From: an uncultured Granulosicoccus sp.
Lineage (GTDB): Bacteria > Pseudomonadota > Gammaproteobacteria > Granulosicoccales > Granulosicoccaceae
DNA length: 64,000 nt
Assembly (NCBI GenBank): GCA_947499955.1
Contig: CANMQI010000003.1
Coordinates: forward strand, 248,001 to 312,000
Direction: 5' to 3'
Each line of letters opens with the position of its first letter. Within the stretch, counting starts at the first letter, position 1. The position numbers and the translations under genes are program-made. Shown here piece after piece: positions 45,547 through 54,289 of the stretch. The notes under the pieces are model-generated. The model searched no databases and had not been told where the DNA came from. It was given only the letters and a program-made list of their open reading frames with translations.

Positions 45547-47031
45547 ATGACGAGCAACAACCCAGTTCCCGCCCCTGAACAGAACGACGTTGAGCAATTC
45601 CTGACTCGCGAGGAATTCAGGCGACAGTCCAACAAGGTATTGCACGGCCACCCCTCCCCACTGCACTGGAAACCACTCTCCTCCCCGCCCAGCCTGTTAC
45701 TCGAAGAACGCGCCGGGTATTCACAGAACACCCGCTTTGATGTCAATCTGTACGTCGGCACACCGTTCTGCATCAAGACGAAGCCCGCCCGCTGCGGGTT
45801 CTGCCTGTTTCCCAGCGAAGACTACGAAGGCAATCGCGGGGTTGAAACCTATCTGTCATACCTGCAAAAGGAATTCGAGCTCTATCGCCCCTACTATTCC
45901 GACGACAAACTGGCCAGCATCTATTTCGGGGGAGGCACGCCAAATCTCTACCGACCGGAACACTACGGGCAAATCATGCAGATGGTCGATGACCTGTATG
46001 GTGGGGTCCCCGCAGGCATAGAGATTACCCTGGAGGGCATTCCACAGCTGTTCAGCGAGCCCAAGATAAAGGCCATGAAAGAGGCCGGTTTCAACCGGGT
46101 CAGCATTGGCGTGCAACAGTTCAATGACAAGCTGATCCACTACAGCGGACGTCATCAGAAACTGCAGCAGGTTCACGATTCGCTGGAGCTTTGCCACAAG
46201 TACGATCTGGCCAACAGTGTGGATCTGATCTATGGCTGGCCCGAGCAGACCATGCAGGATATGCTCGGCGACTTGCAGCGAGCAGTCGATGCCGGGGTAC
46301 ATCACATCACTCACTACGAACTGAATATTGCAGGTCGCAGCAATTTCTCGGCACCGGCGCAACGCAAACTGCTGCCTGAGATTTCAGAGAACATCGAGAT
46401 GTACCTTGCCGCCAATGAATTCCTGAGAGGCGCAGGGTTCGAACAGGTGACGGTATACGATTGGCGCCGCTTGCCCACCGACGCAGAATCAGCCCGTCTC
46501 AGCTCCTACGACTACGAACACAACATGCACGACTTCGTACAGCAGGACGATGGACAGGTGAACGAAATCCGACAGGTTTGCGGCATCGGATTTGCCGCTG
46601 TCAACTTTCATGTCAACAGCCTCGACCCTGGAGATCGTAGCTGGATCTACATGAACCAGACTTCGCTGAAGAGTTACTGTGAAAAACTGGATCGTGGAGA
46701 GTTTCCGGTTGAACGCGGCTTTATCTACCAGCACGAAGATGTCAAGCTGGCCTGGTTGTTCCAGTCAATGCAGACCATGCAGATCGACACAGCAGCCTAC
46801 CAACAGGTATTCGACGAGAATATCCTCGACACCTTTGCACCCGTCTGGGAGACACTCGAGACTCGCGGCTGGTTAGACAGAACCGACCATGTTCTGCGAT
46901 TCACTGGTGCAGGTCAGTATTACATACCGATGTTCCAGTCACTGGTAGCCAGCAAGCGTCTGGCTGAAATACGCAGCAGGAACAAGGACGGAAAATCACT
47001 CAAGGGAATACCGATTACAGCCATTGACTGA
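45547..47031 (+). CDS. HemN/HemW-like radical SAM protein with CX7CX2C cluster motif
   Basis: 494 residues. The cluster cysteines are C75-x7-C83-x2-C86 in TPFCIKTKPARCGFCLFP, rather than CX3CX2C. S-adenosylmethionine-binding YFGGGTPNLY (about 127-136) and VSIGVQQFND follow, then a HemN-type C-terminal region. Coproporphyrinogen dehydrogenases, HemW heme chaperones and heme-degrading methyltransferases share this frame, so the reaction is unknown. ATG 45547 chosen (AGAGA upstream); TTG 45454 would add 31 residues. Its stop overlaps the hydrolase start by 8 bp. Confidence 0.82.
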   Translation: MTSNNPVPAPEQNDVEQFLTREEFRRQSNKVLHGHPSPLHWKPLSSPPSLLLEERAGYSQNTRFDVNLYVGTPFCIKTKPARCGFCLFPSEDYEGNRGVETYLSYLQKEFELYRPYYSDDKLASIYFGGGTPNLYRPEHYGQIMQMVDDLYGGVPAGIEITLEGIPQLFSEPKIKAMKEAGFNRVSIGVQQFNDKLIHYSGRHQKLQQVHDSLELCHKYDLANSVDLIYGWPEQTMQDMLGDLQRAVDAGVHHITHYELNIAGRSNFSAPAQRKLLPEISENIEMYLAANEFLRGAGFEQVTVYDWRRLPTDAESARLSSYDYEHNMHDFVQQDDGQVNEIRQVCGIGFAAVNFHVNSLDPGDRSWIYMNQTSLKSYCEKLDRGEFPVERGFIYQHEDVKLAWLFQSMQTMQIDTAAYQQVFDENILDTFAPVWETLETRGWLDRTDHVLRFTGAGQYYIPMFQSLVASKRLAEIRSRNKDGKSLKGIPITAID

Positions 47032-47926
47032 CTCTCGCACAACTCGCTTCACGGTCCAATCGGACCGTGGTGCCGCTCTTGCACTTCACCGCATCAATGC
47101 GCCTGACCCTGGCGCTGATGTGGGACATCCGGTGCTGTTGGCCCACGGGACCTTTTCCAACCACCGAACCTGTGGTGGACTTGCACGCTATCTGGCCAGC
47201 CGCGGCCTTGACTGCTGGTTGCTGGATTACGAGGGGCATGGAGACAGCACCACAGCAGAGCCTGCTGCGGATTTTGAATCCCTGTTCCTGTCAGGGACTG
47301 ACTGTGCCCTGCGCTACGTGGCCGACACCACTGGGCGCAAGGTCCACTGGGTCGGCCACAGCGGCGGGGGGCTGGCGGCGCTGATGGCACTCGCCCGACA
47401 GCCCGAATTGCTCGACAGGCTGCAGTCTCTGACACTGCTTGCCAGCCAGGCCAGTGATGCCGGGCAACTTCCTTCACACCGGATGATCCTGCGCACATTC
47501 TCTCTGTTGACCCGGGCACTGGGCTACGTGCCCGCCAGGCGGCTGAAACTGGGACCGGATGACGAGGATGCCGCCGTCATGCTGCAGTGGTACGCCTGGA
47601 ATCTGGCTGGCCGCTGGACGGGGGCAGACGGACTTGATTACATCGACACACTGAGCCAACTCCCGGGCTTGCAGGAACTGCCGATCCTGGGCATGGCAGG
47701 ATCCGGAGACTGGTTCATCGCACCGGCATACGCCTGCCAGGAACTGCATGAACAGTTGCCCAGCGAGAAGAAAACATGGCTGGAATGTGGTGTGCAACAT
47801 GGCTATAGTGAAAACTACAGCCATGCAAGGCTTGTCAGCTCGCGCTCATCTGCACGGGAAATCTGGCCTCGTATCGGCAACTGGCTGACACAGCAGGACA
47901 CGATTCCCCGGACAAACTCTGATTGA
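47024..47926 (+). CDS. Alpha/beta hydrolase, co-operonic with the radical SAM gene
   Basis: 300 residues. Oxyanion region LLAHGTFSN, nucleophile elbow GHSGGG with Ser in GHS, an acid in MAGSGDWF and the catalytic His in GVQHGYSENY, a complete triad. The start is TTG 47024, overlapping the radical SAM stop by 8 bp, and it ends 3 bp before the ureohydrolase ATG, so the three are translated together. Lipase, esterase and amidase activities all fit; the nearest style is of carboxylester hydrolases acting on small acyl compounds. Confidence 0.82.
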   Translation: MTDSRTTRFTVQSDRGAALALHRINAPDPGADVGHPVLLAHGTFSNHRTCGGLARYLASRGLDCWLLDYEGHGDSTTAEPAADFESLFLSGTDCALRYVADTTGRKVHWVGHSGGGLAALMALARQPELLDRLQSLTLLASQASDAGQLPSHRMILRTFSLLTRALGYVPARRLKLGPDDEDAAVMLQWYAWNLAGRWTGADGLDYIDTLSQLPGLQELPILGMAGSGDWFIAPAYACQELHEQLPSEKKTWLECGVQHGYSENYSHARLVSSRSSAREIWPRIGNWLTQQDTIPRTNSD

Positions 47927-47929
47927 CGT

Positions 47930-48874
47930 ATGACTGACTCATTCAACCAGCCGCTGAGCGGCAATACCATGCCTCGCTTTGGCGGACCGGCAACCATGAT
48001 GCGCCTGCCGGCAGCGACATCTGCCGCAGGGCTGGATGCCTGTTTCATCGGCATACCCATGGACATCGGTACATCCAATCGCCCCGGCACCCGACTCGGA
48101 CCTCGTCAGATCAGAGATGAGAGCCGCATGATTCGCCCATTCAACATGGCAACCGGTGCCGCACCGTTTCAACGCATGCAGGTTGCCGATGTGGGTGATG
48201 TTCCCATCAATACCTTCGATCTGAAGAAGAGTGTGGACATCATCGACAATCACTATCGGGAAATCCTGTCGCACGGCACCATTCCTCTGACACTGGGCGG
48301 TGATCACACACTTACCTGGCCCATTCTGCGTGCCATGAAGGAGCGTCATGGTCCGGTTGCACTGATACATGTCGACGCACACGCGGACACCAACGATGAA
48401 ATGTTCGGTGAAACCGTCGCTCACGGCTGCCCTTTCCGTCGCGCCTGGGAAGAGGGTTGCCTGCTGAACGATCGGGTCTATCAGATAGGACTGCGCACCA
48501 CTGGCTATTCACCCGATGATTTCAACTGGGGTCGCAACAAGGGCTGGACCGTGGTTCAGGCTGAACAATGCTGGCATGAATCCCTCGTACCACTGATGCA
48601 GGAAGTCAGGCAGACCATCGGTGATGCTCCTGTCTACCTGAGCTTCGATATCGATAGCCTTGACCCGGCCTTCGCGCCTGGCACCGGCACCGTCGAGCCC
48701 GGCGGCCTGACCGTCTGGCAGGCCTATGAAATCGTCAGAGGCTGTGCCGGACTGAACCTGATCGGTGCCGACCTGGTGGAAGTCTCACCACCCTATGATC
48801 CCAGCGGCAATACGGCAGTCATTGCCGCCAACCTTCTCTATGAAATGCTGTGCGCACTGCCAGCCTGTCAGTGA
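47930..48874 (+). CDS. Ureohydrolase of the agmatinase/guanidinobutyrase family
   Basis: 314 residues. The binuclear Mn site is complete: GGDHTLTW, DAHADTND and SFDIDSLDPAFAPGTGTVEPGG. The family hydrolyses guanidino compounds to urea and an amine. The loop after the metal motif (MFGETVAHGCPFRRA) resembles guanidinobutyrase/guanidinopropionase and agmatinase types equally. Third gene of the radical SAM operon; its stop is 9 bp from the convergent Tus-family gene. The link of a guanidine hydrolase to a radical SAM enzyme is unexplained. Confidence 0.88.
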   Translation: MTDSFNQPLSGNTMPRFGGPATMMRLPAATSAAGLDACFIGIPMDIGTSNRPGTRLGPRQIRDESRMIRPFNMATGAAPFQRMQVADVGDVPINTFDLKKSVDIIDNHYREILSHGTIPLTLGGDHTLTWPILRAMKERHGPVALIHVDAHADTNDEMFGETVAHGCPFRRAWEEGCLLNDRVYQIGLRTTGYSPDDFNWGRNKGWTVVQAEQCWHESLVPLMQEVRQTIGDAPVYLSFDIDSLDPAFAPGTGTVEPGGLTVWQAYEIVRGCAGLNLIGADLVEVSPPYDPSGNTAVIAANLLYEMLCALPACQ

Positions 48875-48883
48875 AATACCACC

Positions 48884-49918
48884 CTACGCCGCACTGCGTT
48901 TGTCCTTGCGGCGTTTGGCGCTCTCCAGCAACTTGAGCCGCCTGCGGTAATTGTCCACGGTGGGGTATCCACCGTAGATATGCAGAGCAAAACTGATTTC
49001 TTCAAAGCCCCGCTTGGTATCAGAGCGCTTTTTCGATTGCCCGGCTTCATGATCCTTCAAGTCCCGTACGCTCAACGACACGGGTGAGGGCAAACGGATC
49101 AATGGAAGATTGGCCGCATGGGTATACAAGGCACTGGCCTTCTCCAGCGGGTCGAACAGTTGCGCGCGGGGGTGCGGCCGCACATAGTTGCGACGCACCA
49201 GCTGATAGGGAATCTCACACGGTTCGGGACCCGCCAGATCCTTCTCGGTCAACTCGACCGGTTTGGACAGTGTCCTGAAATACTGCAAGGCGATTTCCAG
49301 GGCCTGCAGTCGGTCCTTGTCAGGTGTGCCGTTATGAATTCTACGAGTCTCATCCTCGATGGCGGTTTCGCACAAGGCAATGGCTTCGGCAGGTGTGATC
49401 CAGACATCGGCTGGCGTCTGACATTGCCAGGTCAGGTTCAGACGGGAGATATTCTCCGGGATGACATGCAGATGCCGATAGACATGATTCATGTGCATAC
49501 CCGGAAATATGCGTTTGCACGCACGACTCCGGCCCACGGTATCCGGGTAGGCTTTGGCAAGATGCTGCTGCAGCTTGTCCTTGAGTGCGTTGAGGGCCGC
49601 AACCGGCTCACTCAGATCTTCCGATACACACAGAACCCCCGGTAGCCGATAGGTCGTCGTACTTTTCTGTCCGGCCGACATCGACAATCGTGTCAATGCG
49701 TCGCAAGCCATATCCAGCGCCTGCCCGTCAACCGAATCCGGGCTCCCCCATTTCGTTACCTCGATATGTGTCGGCACGACCCCTTCCGCATCGACAGTGG
49801 GTAGTTCGTAAACCACCACTCCCGTGCAATGACGGCGAATCATGGCGACCAGCGTGTCCAGAGCTTCCATCAACTCTTCATGCAGTTGCAAAGCCGTGAT
49901 GCGATTGAGTGATTCCAT
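48884..49918 (-). CDS. Tus-family replication terminator-binding protein
   Basis: 344 residues. Aligns along its length with E. coli Tus (309 aa) by eye: N-terminus SLNRITALQLHEELMEAL, RLPGVLC (91-97, identical in Tus), FPGMHMNHVYRHLHVI versus LPGLITLNAYRTLTVL, and a C-terminal ALHIYGG matching RLHLYVAD. Tus blocks replication forks from one side at Ter sites. The E. coli lock residues F140 and H144 correspond to S131 and K135 here. A Lys/Arg-rich insertion (about 300-315) and tail are extra. A TATATA box is within 12 bp of the ATG, suggesting a leaderless message. Confidence 0.8.
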   Translation of the reverse strand: MESLNRITALQLHEELMEALDTLVAMIRRHCTGVVVYELPTVDAEGVVPTHIEVTKWGSPDSVDGQALDMACDALTRLSMSAGQKSTTTYRLPGVLCVSEDLSEPVAALNALKDKLQQHLAKAYPDTVGRSRACKRIFPGMHMNHVYRHLHVIPENISRLNLTWQCQTPADVWITPAEAIALCETAIEDETRRIHNGTPDKDRLQALEIALQYFRTLSKPVELTEKDLAGPEPCEIPYQLVRRNYVRPHPRAQLFDPLEKASALYTHAANLPLIRLPSPVSLSVRDLKDHEAGQSKKRSDTKRGFEEISFALHIYGGYPTVDNYRRRLKLLESAKRRKDKRSAA

Positions 49919-50228
49919 AGCGTATATATAGCATTATCAGCGGCTTGCAGAGCCGATTTTCAGCCTTGCAATTGCTGCGTCACGCCGGTGGTGATACACA
50001 CTGCCAGTCGGGCCGGTAGTGTTCCGGCAGTGAGTGTTCTCTGAGCGCAGCTCCCTCGCTCCCCACTTCATGATGACCCTCGTCAGGTGAAGATGCTGCC
50101 CGTTCTGGATGTTGGATGTGATCACGAGTCTAATCCATCATGCAATGGTGGTATATTTTGACAGACCCTGAGTTAGTGCAAATCGTGTCATTGCAGAAAA
50201 ATCCCCGTCTGCCACTAGCGTGTGCAGC
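49919..50228. other. 310-bp intergenic region upstream of the Tus-family gene
   Basis: Holds the tus promoter (GATAAT and TATATA on the minus strand within 25 bp of the start) and an imperfect hairpin at 49999-50032 (CACTGCC with GGCAGTG, with an alternative inner 8-bp pairing). In E. coli, TerB overlaps the tus promoter; no match to its core GTTGTAAC was found here. No gene recognised. Confidence 0.5.
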
Positions 50229-50648
50229 CTAACGCCTGTTTTTCTCATCCCAGATCTTCGGCTCCCACAGCTCGATCTTGTTGCCTTCGGGGTCAAGGAT
50301 CCACGCAAATACGCCATTTTCGTGATACTGGGGTCCCTCCAGAATCTGCACCTCAGCCGCAGTCAGCTTGGCGAGTAGCGCCTGCAAGTCATCGACGCGA
50401 TAGTTGATCATGAAGCGCGCCTGGCTGGGTGCAAACCAGTCGCTATCCCTGGCAGCAACGTTCCAGACGGTCGCACCACCATCTTCAGCTTCATCATTCT
50501 TCCACTCGAGCACACTCCCGCCCCAACTCTGCAACGCTATGCCCAGATGCGCTTCGTACCATCGGGCCAGACTTTCATTGTCCTTGTTGGCGAGAAAGAA
50601 TACGCCACCGATACCGGTGACCCTGCCTTGATCCTGTTGATCAGCCAT
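50229..50648 (-). CDS. VOC-family (glyoxalase/bleomycin-resistance fold) protein
   Basis: 139 residues, one pair of beta-alpha-beta-beta-beta units. VTGIGGVFFLANKDNESLARWYEAHLG opens the first half and YRVDDLQALLAKLTAAEV with FAWILDPEGNKIELWEP closes the second; the terminal Glu in KIELWEP is a usual metal ligand. Close in style to YycE/PhnB-like VOC proteins of unknown substrate. ATG 50648 with GGGGAG 9 nt upstream was preferred over a frame to 50807. Monocistronic. Confidence 0.85.
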   Translation of the reverse strand: MADQQDQGRVTGIGGVFFLANKDNESLARWYEAHLGIALQSWGGSVLEWKNDEAEDGGATVWNVAARDSDWFAPSQARFMINYRVDDLQALLAKLTAAEVQILEGPQYHENGVFAWILDPEGNKIELWEPKIWDEKNRR

Positions 50649-50820
50649 GACGAGCGCTCCCCTCTGTGATGGACTATCAACATAACAAAAAGCAACGTTC
50701 GAGAAAAACACCGATATCCTGTCATCAGGCGGCAATAGCCACAGCCCCCCGTGGCAAAAATACATCGGAAATGCTATCAGTGCGACACTGAGTCCTTGCG
50801 AAGCCACTGGCTACACGAGT

Positions 50821-52611
50821 TCACGCAGCCGCCTCATTCATATCGGCAATCAACACCGCCGGTGTCAGCTTCTGGATGGCTTCATACTGAGACAGGAAGA
50901 CCTGCCCCGTCAGCTCATCGAGAAAATGCGATTGCTGCAGCCTGTCCATGACCGGCCCCTTGACCTCGGTGAGGTGCATGCAGATATCGATATCCGCTAG
51001 CCGTTGATTGATCGCTTCCAACGATTCCAGAGCACTCATGTCGATCTCGTTGACCGCTGAACACATCAATATCAGGTGCCGTGTGCTTTCGCTGGATACA
51101 ATACGATCATAGATATAGTCTTCCAGATAGCGCGCATTGGCAAAGTAGAGGCTTTCATCTACCCTAATCGTGACCAGGGACGGATCGGTCAACACCCGAT
51201 GACGGTTGATATTGCGAAAATGCTGAGTGCCCGGAACAAGGCCCACTTCCGCAACGTGAGGACGTGACGTCTTGTAGAGAAACAGAGCGACAGAGGCAAT
51301 CACACCGGCGCTGACGCCAGCTTCGACACCGATGGCAAGCGTGACAGCCATGGTGATGAGTACCGCTGCAAAGTCCGCTCTGGAGTAGGACCAACTGCGC
51401 TTCAGGATGCCGAAATCCACCAGGGAAAAGACAGCCACGATGATGGTGGCAGCCAGAGTTGCATTGGGCAGGTAGTGAATCAGGGGAGTCAGCAGCAAGG
51501 CCGCGATTGCCAGCATCACTGCCGTCATGGCACCGGCGGCAGGCGTCTCGGCCCCGGCATCGAAATTCACGACTGAGCGCGAAAATCCACCGGTGACCGG
51601 AAAACCGCTGGTCAGCGCGGCACCGACATTGGCGGCACCCAGCCCGATCAGCTCCTGATCCGGACGAATACGCTGTCGCCGCTTGGCCGCCAGTGTCTGG
51701 GCAACCGAGATGGATTCGACAAAGCCGATGACAGAAATCAGCAACGCAGGAATCAGCAACTCCTTCAACAGCTCGGGAGAGAAACTCGGCCAGCTCAGCG
51801 GTGGCAGCGATTGTGGAACCACGCCGACAACACTGACACCCTGAGTATCCAGCCTGAAAGCCCAGACCAGCAGCGTGGTTACGATGACCGCCATGACCGG
51901 GCCCGTGCGCGCCAGGGCATCCGCCAGTTTCGGGGCAAGCCCGAGTCTCGACAACAGCGCCTTGAGACCCTTGCGACACCAGAAGAGAAACGCTGTGGAC
52001 GTTACGCCCAACACGAGCGTCAACCCATTGATGGCGCCCAGCTGACTACCCAGCGAGACCAGCAGATCGAACAGATTGTGACCGCCGGCTGACACTCCCA
52101 TCACATGCTTCAACTGGCTGGCCGCAATGATGATGGCCGAGGCGGTGATGAAGCCTGCGATGACGGGATGGGAGAGAAAATTGGCCAGAAAACCGAGCCG
52201 AAACAGACCCATGGCAACCAGCATCACACCGGACAGACCTGCCAGAGTCAGCGCTGCCGTGGCGTAGTCCACCCCGGTATTCTGAACCACCCCACCAATG
52301 GCGGTTGCCGTCATCAGGGAGACAACGGCCACCGGCCCGACGGCCAGCGTCCGACTGGTGCCGAACACGGCATACAGGAGAATCGGCACGATAGAGGCAT
52401 ACAGACCCGCTTCCGGCGGCAGACCGGCCAACATGGCGTAGGCCAGTGATTGCGGGATCAGCATGATCGTGACAATCACCGCTGCCAACAAGTCGTTGAT
52501 CAGAACGCCGCGCTCATACTCCCTGCCCCATTCCAGACAGGGAAAATAACTTGCAATCGACCCTTTAATCACTTCCCGGAGTCCTGCAACGAGGTGGGTT
52601 CGGCCATCCAT
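50821..52611 (-). CDS. SulP/SLC26-family anion transporter with STAS domain
   Basis: 596 residues: about twelve membrane segments beginning LLAAVIVTIMLIPQSLAYAMLAGLPPEAGLYAS, the SLC26 signature, and a C-terminal STAS domain (about 460-560, LILMCSAVNEIDMSALESLEAIN). Typical cargoes are sulfate, bicarbonate or organic anions. Last gene of the sulfide-oxidation operon and overlapping the SQR gene by 43 bp, so sulfate or thiosulfate-related export or uptake fits. Direction of transport cannot be told from sequence. Confidence 0.9.
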   Translation of the reverse strand: MDGRTHLVAGLREVIKGSIASYFPCLEWGREYERGVLINDLLAAVIVTIMLIPQSLAYAMLAGLPPEAGLYASIVPILLYAVFGTSRTLAVGPVAVVSLMTATAIGGVVQNTGVDYATAALTLAGLSGVMLVAMGLFRLGFLANFLSHPVIAGFITASAIIIAASQLKHVMGVSAGGHNLFDLLVSLGSQLGAINGLTLVLGVTSTAFLFWCRKGLKALLSRLGLAPKLADALARTGPVMAVIVTTLLVWAFRLDTQGVSVVGVVPQSLPPLSWPSFSPELLKELLIPALLISVIGFVESISVAQTLAAKRRQRIRPDQELIGLGAANVGAALTSGFPVTGGFSRSVVNFDAGAETPAAGAMTAVMLAIAALLLTPLIHYLPNATLAATIIVAVFSLVDFGILKRSWSYSRADFAAVLITMAVTLAIGVEAGVSAGVIASVALFLYKTSRPHVAEVGLVPGTQHFRNINRHRVLTDPSLVTIRVDESLYFANARYLEDYIYDRIVSSESTRHLILMCSAVNEIDMSALESLEAINQRLADIDICMHLTEVKGPVMDRLQQSHFLDELTGQVFLSQYEAIQKLTPAVLIADMNEAAA

Positions 52612-54248
52612 TCATGACCGCGCAACATGGCCTTCCAGTAGATGGGTGGCAGGATTCTTTCCTTGAGCAACCAGGCCAGACGTGACGGCCGAGTCCCATC
52701 GACCAGCCATTTGGGAAAGCTGGGCAGCATCGTGCCACCAAAACCGAATTCGGCAAGTACGATCTTGCCTCGCTCTACCGTCAACGGACAGGATCCATAA
52801 CCATCGTATGCCGCTACTGGCGACTTTCCGGCAATATCTGCAATGACATTGGCCGCTACCACCGGCGCCTGCTTGCGTGCTGCCGCTGCAGTCTTCGCAT
52901 TGGGTGCATTCATCGCATCACCCAGCGACCAGATGTTCTCGTAAGTCTTGTGTCGCAGAGTCGACTGCTCGACATCCACCCAACCGGCGGCATCAGCCAG
53001 GGGCGAGGTGCTGATGAACTCAGGGGCACACTGCGGGGGACAGACATGCATCATGTCGAATTCGGTCTCGATGCGCTTCACGGGCTTGTCGCCCTCCTTC
53101 ACATCAAACCAGGCCTTGCCGGCCTCACCGTCAACCGCCACCAGATTGTGGAAGAAATTCAGGGACGCATTGTAGCGCTCGACGTATTCCTGCAAGGCTG
53201 GCACATAGTCCTTGACACCGAACAGCACACCACCGGCATTGTTGAAGGAGATGTCGATATCCTTCAGCACGCCGCTGCGGTACCAGTGATCAGCAGACAG
53301 GTACATGGCCTTCTGTGGTGCACCGGCACATTTGATGGGCATGGGGGGTTGCGTGAAAACAGCCTTGCCCGACTTCAAACCCTGTACCAGTGACCAGGTG
53401 TACGGTGCCAGGTCATAGCGATAGTTGGAGGTGACACCATTGCGTCCGAGTGTCTCTGTCAGACCTTCTATCCTGTTCCAGTCCAGTTTGATACCCGGGC
53501 ATACGATCAGCCGCTTGTACTTGATGACTCGGCAACCTTCGAGAATGATCGAATCGGTCTGAGGCTCGAATGCGGTTACCGCTGTCTTGAGCCATTGCAC
53601 ACCGCCAGGAATCAGGGACCCCATGGTCTTGGCGGTTTCTTCCGGTTCAAAAATGCCGCCACCGACCATGGTCCAGCCTGGCTGGTAATAATGTATGTCG
53701 GCCGGATCAATCAGGGCAACCTGCAGATCCGACTGACGCTTGAGCAGGCTGGAGGCCACGGCAATGCCCGCGGCACCTGCGCCCACGATCACCACATCGA
53801 AAGAGCCATCGGCCTTGTCGGTCGGTGTGACACCACCGTTGGCCAGTCGCCGCACCACCCCTGACATGTCGTAGCCTGCAGCCCTGGCAGCCGCAAGGAT
53901 CTCGGGGACCGATCGGGTGCGCGCCTGCCCCAGCGACCACAAGGTCGCCGAGCGTGTACCGGTTCGGCAATAGGCCATTGTCGGCTTTGGCAATTCGCGC
54001 ATCGCCTGGGAAAAACTCTCGACGTTCTCATCGCTGACCTGGCCCGGCACGACCGGCAGATAACGAATCTCCATACCGTGCTTTTCAGCCTCGGCACGAA
54101 TTTCATCGAAGGTAGGCTGATCAGCCGCTTCTCCATCAGGTCGATTACAGATGATCGACCTGAACCCGAGCTCATGCAGGCTGGCAATATCAGCGACCTG
54201 CAACTGTTCGCTCAGTGAGAGCTTGTCGGAAATGGTCTTGACTTCCAT
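52569..54248 (-). CDS. DUF442 phosphatase-like domain fused to sulfide:quinone oxidoreductase
   Basis: 559 residues. N-terminal DUF442 domain (1-110) with the phosphatase-like loop YCRTGTRS (Cys94). From about 149 follows an FAD protein (DVVIVGAGAAG) closely resembling human-type SQOR: PIKCAGAPQK (C307) and YGSCPL (C487) match the active disulfide cysteines C201 and C379 of SQOR, and SPLADAAGWVDV is shared. It oxidises sulfide to persulfide, reducing quinone. Follows the persulfide dioxygenase gene by 41 bp. A role for DUF442, perhaps sulfur transfer, is inference. Confidence 0.92.
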   Translation of the reverse strand: MEVKTISDKLSLSEQLQVADIASLHELGFRSIICNRPDGEAADQPTFDEIRAEAEKHGMEIRYLPVVPGQVSDENVESFSQAMRELPKPTMAYCRTGTRSATLWSLGQARTRSVPEILAAARAAGYDMSGVVRRLANGGVTPTDKADGSFDVVIVGAGAAGIAVASSLLKRQSDLQVALIDPADIHYYQPGWTMVGGGIFEPEETAKTMGSLIPGGVQWLKTAVTAFEPQTDSIILEGCRVIKYKRLIVCPGIKLDWNRIEGLTETLGRNGVTSNYRYDLAPYTWSLVQGLKSGKAVFTQPPMPIKCAGAPQKAMYLSADHWYRSGVLKDIDISFNNAGGVLFGVKDYVPALQEYVERYNASLNFFHNLVAVDGEAGKAWFDVKEGDKPVKRIETEFDMMHVCPPQCAPEFISTSPLADAAGWVDVEQSTLRHKTYENIWSLGDAMNAPNAKTAAAARKQAPVVAANVIADIAGKSPVAAYDGYGSCPLTVERGKIVLAEFGFGGTMLPSFPKWLVDGTRPSRLAWLLKERILPPIYWKAMLRGHEWMAEPTSLQDSGK

Positions 54249-54289
54249 AGACTTGTATCCTGGGTGAGTGTCGAAGTGTCGGGTGACTA

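Noticed and set aside
50110-50125. Possible Ter site (GATGTTGGATGTGA) upstream of the Tus-family gene
   Set aside because: It matches only the ATGTTG part of the E. coli Ter core and lacks the conserved GTAACTA half; chance similarity is likely.
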